Below are positions 48,844-56,752 of a stretch of 64,000 nucleotides of DNA, in pieces; position 1 is the first letter of the stretch; each line of letters begins with the position of its first letter. The stretch covers positions 1,922,001-1,986,000 of the forward strand of contig OZ251461.1 of NCBI GenBank assembly GCA_965242575.1, in the 5' to 3' direction. Source of the stretch: JANQOH01 sp965242575. Lineage in GTDB: Bacteria; Pseudomonadota; Alphaproteobacteria; UBA7887. The position numbers and the translations under genes are program-made. Under the pieces are notes generated by a model that was given only the letters and a program-made list of their open reading frames with translations, was not told the DNA's origin and searched no databases.

Positions 48844-49803
48844 ATGGAATTCGGACTGAACATCCCGCCGCGCGGACCGCTCGCCGGGCGCGAGGCGGTC
48901 CTCGCCATCGCCGCGCATGCGGAGAAACTGGGCTTCGCCTACCTCACGGTCCCGGACCACATCGTGGTCCCGCGCGACATCGGCTCGCGCTATCCGTATT
49001 CCGAGGATGGGGCGTTCCCCGGCGCGGCGGGGGAGTTCGTCGACCCGCTGGCGCTGATGGCGTTTCTCGGCGCGGCCACCACGCGCATCCGCCTGATGAC
49101 CTCGGTCCTGGTGGTCCCGCACCGCCCGGCCGTGCTGGCCGCGAAGATGCTGGCGAGCATCGACGCGCTGACCGGCGGGCGGGTGACCGTCGGCGTCGGC
49201 GCGGGCTGGCTGCGCGAGGAGTTCGAGGCCATCGGCGCGCCGCCCTTCGCGGCGCGCGGGCGCGTCACCGACGAATACATCGCCGCGTTCCGCGAATTGT
49301 GGACCAGCGAGGCGCCGAGTTTCGACGGCGAGTTCGTCCGCTTCTCCGACGTCATCTTCCTGCCGCGGCCGGTCCAGCGGCCGATCCCGGTGTGGTCGGG
49401 CGGCGAGAGCGGGGCGGCGCTGCGCCGCGCCGGCCGCATCGCCGATGGCTGGTATCCGGTCGGGACCAACCCGCGCTTCCCGCTCGACACCCTCGACCGC
49501 TACGACGCGCGCCTCGCCGAGGTGAAGCGGATCGCCGAAGAGGCCGGGCGCGACCCGGCGGCGCTGCATCTGGCCTATTGGGCCATGTGGTACCGCGCCG
49601 GCGTCCGCATGGAGGCGGCGGGCGGAGGGCGCCGCCTGTTCAGCGGAAGCGCCGCCGAGGTGCTGGGCGACGCCGCCGCCTTCGCCGAACGCGGCGTGCG
49701 CACCCTCAACGTCAACCTGGTCGGCGGAACGCTGGACGCGACCCGCGACCGCATGAGCCGCTTCGCCGATGACGTCATCGCGAAGGCGGGAGGCGCGCCG
49801 TGA
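48844..49803 (+). CDS. LLM-class flavin/F420-dependent oxidoreductase
   Basis: 319 residues from the ATG at 48844, with GGGAGAAGG upstream. The luciferase-like TIM barrel is indicated by LGFAYLTVPDHIVVP, VGVGAGWLREEFEAIG and RRAGRIADGWYPVG. The sequence resembles the TIGR03619 group annotated as F420-dependent, but nothing in it proves the cofactor. The stop overlaps the following GTG. Confidence 0.85.
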   Translation: MEFGLNIPPRGPLAGREAVLAIAAHAEKLGFAYLTVPDHIVVPRDIGSRYPYSEDGAFPGAAGEFVDPLALMAFLGAATTRIRLMTSVLVVPHRPAVLAAKMLASIDALTGGRVTVGVGAGWLREEFEAIGAPPFAARGRVTDEYIAAFRELWTSEAPSFDGEFVRFSDVIFLPRPVQRPIPVWSGGESGAALRRAGRIADGWYPVGTNPRFPLDTLDRYDARLAEVKRIAEEAGRDPAALHLAYWAMWYRAGVRMEAAGGGRRLFSGSAAEVLGDAAAFAERGVRTLNVNLVGGTLDATRDRMSRFADDVIAKAGGAP

Positions 49804-50783
49804 GGATCGTCGTCATCGGCGCCGGCGCCATGGGCGGCTCCTATGGCGGCCTGATGGCGAAGGCCGGCCACGACGTGCGGCTGATCGACACGTCGGCCGC
49901 GCACGTCGCCGCCATTCGCGCGCGCGGGCTGCGGATCGAGGGCGCGTTGGGCGAGCACACCGTCGCCGTCCCCGCCGCGGAGGCGCCGGAGGCGGGCGAG
50001 ACCGCCGACGTCGCGGTGGTCTTCACCGACACGAACAACACCCGCGCGGCGGCCGAGACCGCGGCGCGCATCCTCGCGCCGGACGGCTTCGCGGTGACGC
50101 TCCAGAACGGCATCGGCAACGTCGAGACGCTCCAGGAGGTCGTCGGCGCCGACCGGACCCTCGGCGGCTCCAGCATGTGTTCGGCGGCGGCGTTGGGCCC
50201 CGGCCGCGTCGCGCTCACGCATCTGCGCGGCACGGCGATAGGCGAGGTCGACGGCGCGGCGCGCCCGCGCGCCGACGGGCTGGTCGCGGCGCTCGGCGAC
50301 GCCGGGTTCCCGGTGGAGCGCGCGCCGGACGTGATGGGCCGCATCTGGCGGAAATTCGTGGTCAATTGCGCCGTCAACGCGCTCGCCGCGACCACCGGGC
50401 TGCGCCCCGGCGAGCTCTCCCGCCTGCCCGAGACGGCGGAGTTCCAGTCCCGGCTGCTCGACGAGGTCATGGCGGTGGTCGCGGCGAAGGGCGTGACGCT
50501 CCCCGGCCCGAACGTCGCCGATGGGGTGCGGGCCGGTTCGCGCAAGAGTTTCAACCGGCCGTCGATGCTGCAACACGTCGACGCCGGACGGCGCACCGAG
50601 ATCGACGCGTTGAACGGCGCGCTGGTGCGCGAGGCCCGCGCGCTCGGCGTCCCGGTCCCGGCGAACGAGGCGCTGGTGGCGCTCCTCAAGGGCCGCGAAC
50701 TGGCGCGCATGCGCGCGGTCGACGATCCCGATCTCGACTACGACGCCTGGGAGGCGCGCATCGCGGCGGGGGAGGAGGAATAA
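49800..50783 (+). CDS. 2-dehydropantoate 2-reductase (KPR) family protein
   Basis: 327 residues from a GTG. N-terminal NADP site: RIVVIGAGAMGGSYGGLMAK. Then TLQNGIGNVETLQEVVG and the ApbA C-terminal domain VNCAVNALAATTGLRPGEL, RKSFNRPSMLQHVDAGRRTE, with the general-acid Lys in IWRKFVVNC. PanE makes pantoate for coenzyme A, but this family also has other 2-oxo-acid reductases, and the operon with two redox enzymes suggests a catabolic role. Confidence 0.87.
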   Translation: MRIVVIGAGAMGGSYGGLMAKAGHDVRLIDTSAAHVAAIRARGLRIEGALGEHTVAVPAAEAPEAGETADVAVVFTDTNNTRAAAETAARILAPDGFAVTLQNGIGNVETLQEVVGADRTLGGSSMCSAAALGPGRVALTHLRGTAIGEVDGAARPRADGLVAALGDAGFPVERAPDVMGRIWRKFVVNCAVNALAATTGLRPGELSRLPETAEFQSRLLDEVMAVVAAKGVTLPGPNVADGVRAGSRKSFNRPSMLQHVDAGRRTEIDALNGALVREARALGVPVPANEALVALLKGRELARMRAVDDPDLDYDAWEARIAAGEEE

Positions 50784-50909
50784 AGGCTTTCGCCGCCTGG
50801 ACGGCGCCCTGTCGAACCGGAAAGTTACGGCGCCAGGCGGGCCGGGCTGGCGCTGCTATCGCCATGCCGCCGCCGACAACGGGGCGCTACGTGTCGCGGT
50901 CGAGGCGGC

Positions 50910-51245
50910 CTATGCGGGCGGCCCGTTCGGGGCGGTGCGTTCGAGTATCTCCACGAGCGCGCGGGTTTGGGCGTCGCTGACGCGGCGCTGTTCGGCTTGG
51001 CCCTCGATGACCGCGTCGAGGCGGCGCATGTTCTCGACATGGCGCTGGTCGGCGGCGCGGGTCTGGGCTTCGACCTGTGCGGCGCGGTCGCGGTTGGCGC
51101 GGATCATGGCGTGGATGCCGTAGCCGACGACGGCCGCTTGCAGGACGCCAACGGCGACGTGCGCGGCGGCGATCCACACGCCGACCTCGCGGATCGCCAG
51201 CGTGGCGGCCTGGTAGTCGAGGCTGGCGATCTCGAATTCGGACAT
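50910..51245 (-). CDS. Small single-pass membrane protein with coiled coil
   Basis: 111 residues. A membrane segment spans about 24-46 (GVWIAAAHVAVGVLQAAVVG), followed by a polar coiled-coil region RDRAAQVEAQTRAADQRHVE and a tail with RVSDAQTRALVEILERT. No family is claimed. The layout resembles holin-associated or Rz-like phage proteins, though a similar layout exists in many short orphan proteins. It stands alone on the minus strand between two chromosomal genes; 126 bp on one side and 182 bp on the other carry no other gene. Confidence 0.6.
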   Translation of the reverse strand: MSEFEIASLDYQAATLAIREVGVWIAAAHVAVGVLQAAVVGYGIHAMIRANRDRAAQVEAQTRAADQRHVENMRRLDAVIEGQAEQRRVSDAQTRALVEILERTAPNGPPA

Positions 51246-51427
51246 GGTCTCCGGGCGGTTGCGCGGGCCGTCGAGGCCGCCCCGACACTACCCGAAACGG
51301 GTAACGAGCTTCAACGAGATCGCGCAGGCCGCCGCCGCCGGCATCGCCCCATTCTCCCCCCGCGTTCGCGCCGGGCGGGAAGATGGCCCGGCCGCGCGCC
51401 GCGCGCAAGCGGCCGCCGCGCCCGCCC

Positions 51428-52477
51428 TCACGGCTGCGGCGGCGCGTCCGGACGCAGGAGCGCCCAGGCGGCGGCGTCGAGGTCCGGATTCTCGCCTTCG
51501 TGCGGCCCCGGCGCGGCGGCGTCCGGTGCGACGACGGATATGCGGCCGGCGCGCAGGTCGATCGCGAAATCCGCGAACCAGCCCCAGCCGGAGCAATGCG
51601 TGCACAGTTCGGCGTAGAGCGTGTCGCCCGCCACGACCATGCCGCGCATGGGGAAGGCCCACGTCTTCGAACAGCCCGACGGGACGTCGTAGATGGACGT
51701 CCACCGCCCGGACCTGCGGTCCAGCGCCAGCACCGCGCCCGAGGCGGCGCACAACTCGCCGCCGAAGACCTGCACGACGAACCACGAATCGCGGGCTGCG
51801 TCGTCGGCATAGACGGCGCCCTCGAACACCGCCGTCTCGCGCAGCGCCGCGAGGGCTTCGCGCGCCGCCGCCGCGGCGACCTCGCGCTGCGGCAGGGGGC
51901 CGGCGGCGGCGCCGTCGGCTGCGCCCGGCTCGCCGCGGGCGGCGCGGTCCACGCGCAGCGCCGCCATCGCCGCGTCGTGGGTTTCGAAAAAGCGCTTCAG
52001 CTCGCGCCACAGGCATGCGCCGCCGGGGGCGACCAGTTCGTCGATCCCCCACCGTTCGCCGCGCTCGCCGACGGCGTCGCCCCAGGCGACGACGTAGAGG
52101 CGCTCCGGCGCCGCCGGCGGCGGCCGGGCGGCCCATATGCTCACCTTGTGCTCCTGGCCGGCGGACGAATGGACGATGGCGTGGTCGCGGCCGGAGGCCG
52201 GGTCGCGGCAGACGCCGGCGAAACCGGCGTGGCTCTCCCCCAGGTCGAGCGGCGCGGCGGCCCCGCCGCCCGCCTCCAGCGCAACCCGGCAGCCCGCATC
52301 CTCGCTGCGCGGCATGGCGAGGCCGATGCTCCGCCCGTCGCCGAGAAAGTCCCCGCGGACCGCGTCGCGCCACGCCGATTCGGAGGGGTCCTCGTAACAG
52401 GAGGCGGCCCGGGCCGCGCCGCCCGCCGGCAGGCCCGCCGCCAGCAGGAGACACGCCGCCGCCGCCGCAATGCGCAT
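51428..52477 (-). CDS. Secreted hypothetical protein
   Basis: 349 residues from the ATG at 52477. An N-terminal signal peptide ends GGAARAASC. Two paired-Cys regions are present (CYEDPSESAW near the mature N-terminus and ELCTHCSGWGWFADFAIDL near the C-terminus). No known domain is recognised. The central part has a run of Ala/Arg-rich helices. A periplasmic or extracellular location is expected. Confidence 0.65.
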   Translation of the reverse strand: MRIAAAAACLLLAAGLPAGGAARAASCYEDPSESAWRDAVRGDFLGDGRSIGLAMPRSEDAGCRVALEAGGGAAAPLDLGESHAGFAGVCRDPASGRDHAIVHSSAGQEHKVSIWAARPPPAAPERLYVVAWGDAVGERGERWGIDELVAPGGACLWRELKRFFETHDAAMAALRVDRAARGEPGAADGAAAGPLPQREVAAAAAREALAALRETAVFEGAVYADDAARDSWFVVQVFGGELCAASGAVLALDRRSGRWTSIYDVPSGCSKTWAFPMRGMVVAGDTLYAELCTHCSGWGWFADFAIDLRAGRISVVAPDAAAPGPHEGENPDLDAAAWALLRPDAPPQP

Positions 52478-52602
52478 TCTCGCCACCGCTCCCGCGCCTC
52501 CGCTACGACGCGCGACGATAGCGCGGCGCGGCGGGGGCGGCAACGCGCGCCCCCGCCGCTGGCAATGCTCATTATGGGGGATCCGCCGCTCCACGGCGGT
52601 CG

Positions 52603-53199
52603 CTAAGCGGCGCTTTCCTTCGGCCGATCGCCGTTCAGCGCGGCGTCCAGGAAACCGGCGAAACTGGGGCTGCGCGCGAGCATCGCCTCGACGTCCAGCG
52701 TCCTGGCGATTCGCTCCGATACGGCGGCGGTATAGACACGATCTCCGAGCAGGTTTTTCAGATGCTCTTTCGGGTTGTCGATCTCGTCCGGGCGTGTCGT
52801 ATCGGCCCTGCCGAGGTTTCGGCCGAGGTAGTTTTCCAGATTCCGCGAGTCGGTGAAATACCACGTTTCGAGGTGTTGTCGAGCGTATGCGAAGCGAACG
52901 TCGGCGTCGATCCCTCCGAGACGCCTCGAAAGCGCCTCCCGCAACGGATCGATCCTCCGGGCCGGGGCGTCGCGATCCGCGTCGACAAGAACGACGAATT
53001 TGTCGGGTCGAGGCCAATTCCCGTACCAGGCCGCCTTTATAAGGTTTTCTACCGATTGCGGATCGAGCGCCGGCCTCCGCCGCGGCGGAATGCGAACATC
53101 GACGACTTCCGTCCCCGAATCTTGCAGGCGAGCCGCCAGATGAGGCAGCGCGCGGCGCTCGGCCTCCCCCGACGCGATGACGACGACGCGTCCCGCCAT
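52603..53199 (-). CDS. DUF4276-like (TOPRIM-like) protein, partner of the AAA ATPase
   Basis: 198 residues from the ATG at 53199, one base after the stop of the upstream ATPase (TGAAATG). N-terminal VVVIASGEAERRALPHL with a conserved Glu, then VVLVDADRDAPARRID with a DxD motif, and later RQHLETWYFTDSRNLENYLG. This is the DUF4276 pattern, thought to be TOPRIM-like and usually encoded beside an AAA ATPase. The layout resembles ATPase/TOPRIM anti-phage modules such as PARIS and RloA/B, though this exact pair is not one I can name. Confidence 0.72.
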   Translation of the reverse strand: MAGRVVVIASGEAERRALPHLAARLQDSGTEVVDVRIPPRRRPALDPQSVENLIKAAWYGNWPRPDKFVVLVDADRDAPARRIDPLREALSRRLGGIDADVRFAYARQHLETWYFTDSRNLENYLGRNLGRADTTRPDEIDNPKEHLKNLLGDRVYTAAVSERIARTLDVEAMLARSPSFAGFLDAALNGDRPKESAA

Positions 53200-53200
53200 T

Positions 53201-54298
53201 TCAAGGCGTCCCGAACCCCGTCGTCTCGTAATACTCGCCAAGCCCGAAACCCGACTCGACGAGGGCCTCGCGCACGCGAACCGGATCTCCGGAAACGACG
53301 ACGGACTCGCCCTCGCGGCCGCGCCGGACGACGCGAACGGCTTCCGGAGCGTCCAGAACGTCGAGCAGCGCGGGCGAATGGGTGGTCACCATGATTTGCA
53401 TCCGCCCGCTCACGCGGCGGACGTGCTCGGCGAACGCCGCAAGCGCCGCCGGGTGTATGTTGTTTTCCGGCTCCTCGATACCGACCAGGTTCGCCTCGGG
53501 CCCGGCGAAGAGCGCCGTCATCGACGCCAGAACGCGCAGCGTTCCGCTGGATACGCCCATCTGGTGCACGAAATACCGCAGACCCGGTTCGGACTGGACG
53601 AAATAGTACCGGCCCTCTTCCCGCGATTCCCCGGGTTCGATCCTTTCCGGCAGGCCGACTATGGATCGCGTCGCTTCGACGATACGCTCCCGCATGGGCG
53701 CGTCGAGGGCGAACAGCGTTTCGGCCAGGTTACGACCGTACGGATCGAAGCCTCCGGATTCGAGACCGGACCAGTCACGGCGCGGCAGGAACGGATTGGG
53801 GTCGAAGATGCCCCAGCGGCCCACGAAATCGGCCACTTCCCGCGCGGGAAAGGTGGCGTCCGCCGCCGCCGCGGCAAGGGCGCACGCGGTAGGCGCCTGC
53901 TTCAGCGATATCCGTCCGTCCTTACCCGACCACCACCAGCCCTCACCGCGGTCGGCAAAGAGCAATTGCGTCGACGGGCGATCCACGGGCAATTCGTCGA
54001 CTCGCTCCTCGACGTGAAAATCGTAACCTTCCCGAAAGAATCGTAGAGACCAATCGTAGCGCCGGTCCCCATCCTCCAAATTTACTTTCAACGAAACCCG
54101 TCCCGCATCCTCACCCTTCCAGGCGAGGTGGACGATCCCGCCCCGTCGGTACACGGGCCCGCGAAAATCTCGATGGCGCACGCCTTCGCTCATGAAACGG
54201 AGCGCGTCGAGGACGGTGCTCTTGCCCGACGCGTTGGCGCCGATGAACAGGTTGAGACCTCTGCATAACCCGTTGTGGTTATGGTATGGTGGCTTCAT
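53201..54298 (-). CDS. AAA_21-type ATPase, N-terminus replaced by IS sequence
   Basis: The ATPase core runs from 54253: GANASGKST (Walker A), GVSSGTLRVLASM (ABC signature-like), LVGIEEPENNIHP (Walker B) and VTTHSPALLD (H-loop). This is the OLD/RecF-like layout of defence ATPases. The native N-terminal strands, about 20-25 residues before LNLFIGAN, have been removed by the IS that begins at 54254. An ATG inside the IS at 54298 is in frame and gives the hybrid N-terminus MKPPYHNHNGLCRG, so a slightly altered protein of 365 residues could still be made. It partners the DUF4276-like gene. Confidence 0.8.
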   Translation of the reverse strand: MKPPYHNHNGLCRGLNLFIGANASGKSTVLDALRFMSEGVRHRDFRGPVYRRGGIVHLAWKGEDAGRVSLKVNLEDGDRRYDWSLRFFREGYDFHVEERVDELPVDRPSTQLLFADRGEGWWWSGKDGRISLKQAPTACALAAAAADATFPAREVADFVGRWGIFDPNPFLPRRDWSGLESGGFDPYGRNLAETLFALDAPMRERIVEATRSIVGLPERIEPGESREEGRYYFVQSEPGLRYFVHQMGVSSGTLRVLASMTALFAGPEANLVGIEEPENNIHPAALAAFAEHVRRVSGRMQIMVTTHSPALLDVLDAPEAVRVVRRGREGESVVVSGDPVRVREALVESGFGLGEYYETTGFGTP

Positions 54299-54880
54299 GC
54301 AGAAACCGTTTCGTGCGCAGCCTGCGTTGTTCGTATCGGCTGCGGCGCTGGATCATCCGGCGCTCCGCGCGCTCGATGCTGCGGAGTCGCTTCTGGACCG
54401 GTCGGAGATCGCACGACTGTTGTCGTCGATCTACGGGTCACGGACGGGTCGTCCGAGTTATCCGCTTCTGACGCTGTTCCGGGGGCTGTTGCTCGGCGAG
54501 TGGTATGGGCTTTCGGACGTCCGGTTGTCGCAGTGCCTGTATCGTGACCTGCTGTTTCGGCGTTTCTGCCGCCTTGAGTTGGGCGGCGGGGTTCCGGACG
54601 CGACGATGTTGGGGCGGTTCCGGTCTCGCCTTGTGAAGCACGACCTGTGGGAGTTGCTGCTGGGGGAAGTGAACCGCCAGCTGGAGGAGCAGCGCATCGT
54701 GATGACCGAGGGACGGATTAACATCGTCGATGCGACGCCGGTGGAGGCGGCGCGTTCGGGCCGGGGCCAGGGGAAGGACGGGGCGGCGGTCCGGGATCCG
54801 GAGGCGGGGCTTCATGTGAAGCAGGACAGCCGGGGCCGCATGAAGAGCGCCTATGGCTACTCGGTTCACACGGGGGTCGA

Positions 54881-55814
54881 TGAGAGGCCGTACCGGAATA
54901 AGTTTTGCTTTTATGATCTTGCCATTCTTCGGATGAGGAGCTGCACGTTTCCGATGAAGAGCCATGCCTGCGCCGTGGCGATAGTCGCCTCGAAATCCTT
55001 GGCCAGACGCCGGTTACGGCTCAGCCAAGCCAATGTCCGTTCGACGACCCAGCGGCGTGGCAACGGCTCGAAGCCGCGCACGGTGTCGGAGCGCTTCACG
55101 ACCTCGATCCTCCACCGCCCCTTGCTGTCAAGCGTGGCCTGGAGTTTCGGACCCGCATAAGCGCCATCGGCAAACACATGGCGCAGCCAGGGAAAACTGG
55201 CGCGTATCGAAGTAAGCAGCTTGGGCGCGCCGTCGCGGTCCTGGATATCGGCGGCGTGAACCTGCGCCGTGACCAGCAAGCCGCTTGTGTCGGTGAGGAT
55301 ATGTCGCTTGCGGCCTTTGATCTTCTTGCCGGCGTCGAAGCCGCGCGGACCGCCGCTTTCCGTGGTCCTCACCGATTGGCTGCCGACGACGCCGGCGGAC
55401 GGGCTGGCCCGCCGCCCCTCCGCCTTGCGCGCCTTCAGCATAAGGCGATGGCCGATCGACACCCACAAACCACTATCGCGCCAAGCCGAGAAATATCGAT
55501 ACACCGTCTGCCACGGCGGAAACTCCTTCGGCAACATGCGCCACGGACAGCCGCTGCGAAGGACGTACAAGATGGCGTTGACCACCTCGCGCAAATCCGT
55601 GCTGCGCCGCCGCCCCAGAGGCTTGCGAGCCGGCATGTCGGGCGCAACCAGCCGCCATTCCGCCTCTCTCAAATCGCTTGCATAGCGCCCGCCATCGCGC
55701 GCATACTTCGCGCGAGTGATTTCAGTCCACATGTTGTGCCTCGCTGGCTGGTTCCCACAACCAGTGAACCACAACCGACTGGAATCACTCAATTCATTTC
55801 GAAACGGCCTCTGA
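54881..55814. mobile_element. IS5-family insertion sequence, copy 2 (928 bp at 54884-55811, TGA target duplication), nested in another IS
   Basis: Identical in length to copy 1. The left end is GAGGCCGTACCGGAAT and the right end, read inward, GAGGCCGTTTCGAAAT. The target repeat TGA is at 54881-54883 and 55812-55814, so the host IS read GTCGATGAGGATGGG before insertion, which is what the homologous copy at 23770 shows apart from two substitutions. It differs from copy 1 at scattered positions. Confidence 0.93.
54911..55732 (-). CDS. IS5-family DDE transposase, copy 2, with catalytic Asp replaced
   Basis: 273 residues from the ATG at 55732, closely matching copy 1. At position 117 the first catalytic Asp is Gly (VVGSQSVRTTES in place of VVDSQSVKTTES). 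D189 and E231 are kept. Loss of one DDE residue should abolish strand transfer, so this copy could move only if copy 1 acts on it in trans. The frame is open upstream to 55987, but that extension is host IS sequence. Confidence 0.88.
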   Translation of the reverse strand: MWTEITRAKYARDGGRYASDLREAEWRLVAPDMPARKPLGRRRSTDLREVVNAILYVLRSGCPWRMLPKEFPPWQTVYRYFSAWRDSGLWVSIGHRLMLKARKAEGRRASPSAGVVGSQSVRTTESGGPRGFDAGKKIKGRKRHILTDTSGLLVTAQVHAADIQDRDGAPKLLTSIRASFPWLRHVFADGAYAGPKLQATLDSKGRWRIEVVKRSDTVRGFEPLPRRWVVERTLAWLSRNRRLAKDFEATIATAQAWLFIGNVQLLIRRMARS

Positions 55815-56449
55815 GGATGGGTTCGTCCACCGCCAGACGGTGACGCCGGCAACGTCCACGACAGCCGGGAGCGCGACAGGTTGCTGTTAGGCGACGAGAC
55901 GGCGCTCCATGCGGACGCCGCGGACAGTTCGCGCGAGACGCGGGACAAACTGGCGCGGTTCGGGATTGCGGACCAAGTGCAACGCAAGGGCTATCGCGGC
56001 CATCCGTTGAGCGAGGCGGACAAGGAGCGCAACGCCGGGATCGCGGTCGTGCGGTCGGGGGTGGAGCGCGTGTTCGCCGTCTATAAGCGGTGTTACGGCC
56101 TCGGACGGACCCGCTTCCTGGGCTTGGCGAAGAACACGACCTTCTACGGCCTCGCCGCCATCGCGCTCAACATCCGCAAGGGCGCCATGTTTCTGCGCCT
56201 CTACGGCCTCGCCCAACCCGCCGCCGAGGGATAAACACGGGGCAAGCGCGCCCGAACGGCGACACATCGGACCGAATCGGGCCGGCGGGCCATCGAATCG
56301 ACGCCCCGCAACGCCAAACCGACGCCCGAATGCGCAAACAACCCCGCAGAGCCATAATCCAACCCCGAAAATCCCTCCCTTATGCAGAGGTCTCATAGCA
56401 TAAAATCCCACCGCACACAATATCCCCGAATGAGTCAATTCAAAATTGG

Positions 56450-56752
56450 TCAAGTATAATACACCTCGAATGCGATCGCGCCATTCTCGCCCATGGAGCG
56501 GAGGCGTTGGAATCCGCCTCGCCCGCGCATGTCGCAATCTTCCTCGACTCCCGCCTTCAGGCAGTCGGCCAGAAAGCCGAAGGCGTCGAACAGGGCGCTC
56601 TTTCCCGTCCCGTTCCTGCCGATCACGGCGGTCAGCGGCGTGAGCGGCGTGCGCTCTACAATTTCCCGAGGGTCACGTCCTTCGACGCGCAGGAGTTCGT
56701 AACCCGGATTCCCTCGATTCCAGCCACGGCGATACCCGTCACGCCGCCGCCA
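56450..56752 (-). pseudogene. 5' remnant of a second AAA-type ATPase
   Basis: On the minus strand one frame gives VTGIAVAGIEGIRVTN and then KDVTLGKL, while the adjacent frame gives LTAVIGRNGTGKSALFDAFG with Walker A GRNGTGKS, followed by LADCLKAGVEED and MRGRGGFQRLRSMGENGAIA. The two halves of the N-terminus lie in different frames, so at least two indels are present. Sequence stops at the end of the IS. Its Walker A differs from that of the other ATPase across the IS (GANASGKS), so these are remains of two genes. Confidence 0.7.

Larger units (their letters stand above)
54297..56234 (+). pseudogene. IS5-family transposase disrupted by a nested IS
   Basis: The frame MQKPFRAQPALFVSAAALDH through AVRDPEAGLHVKQDSRGRMK is cut at 54884 by the 928-bp IS and resumes at 55815 (DGFVHRQTVT). 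A frameshift follows shortly after, and the C-terminal part LLLGDETALHADAADSSRET to RLYGLAQPAAEG ends at 56234. The N-terminal part carries the DUF772 domain (RPSYPLLTLFRGLLLGEW). It cannot be active. Confidence 0.88.
54254..56394. mobile_element. IS5-family element (DUF772/DDE type) interrupted by a nested IS
   Basis: Ends carry the same GAGACCTCTGCATAA inverted repeat as the copy at 23227-24357. The total of 2141 bp includes the nested 928-bp IS plus a 3-bp duplication, leaving 1210 bp of its own. The flanks (CAGGTT and ATAGCA) show no target duplication. The element sits between two ATPase pieces on the minus strand, which suggests an IS-linked deletion or exchange. Confidence 0.9.

Noticed and set aside
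54298..55160. A 322-codon open frame joining ATPase antisense, IS transposase and nested IS as one protein
   Set aside because: It begins upstream of the IS in antisense ATPase sequence and ends in the nested IS; only the middle part is the real, interrupted transposase.
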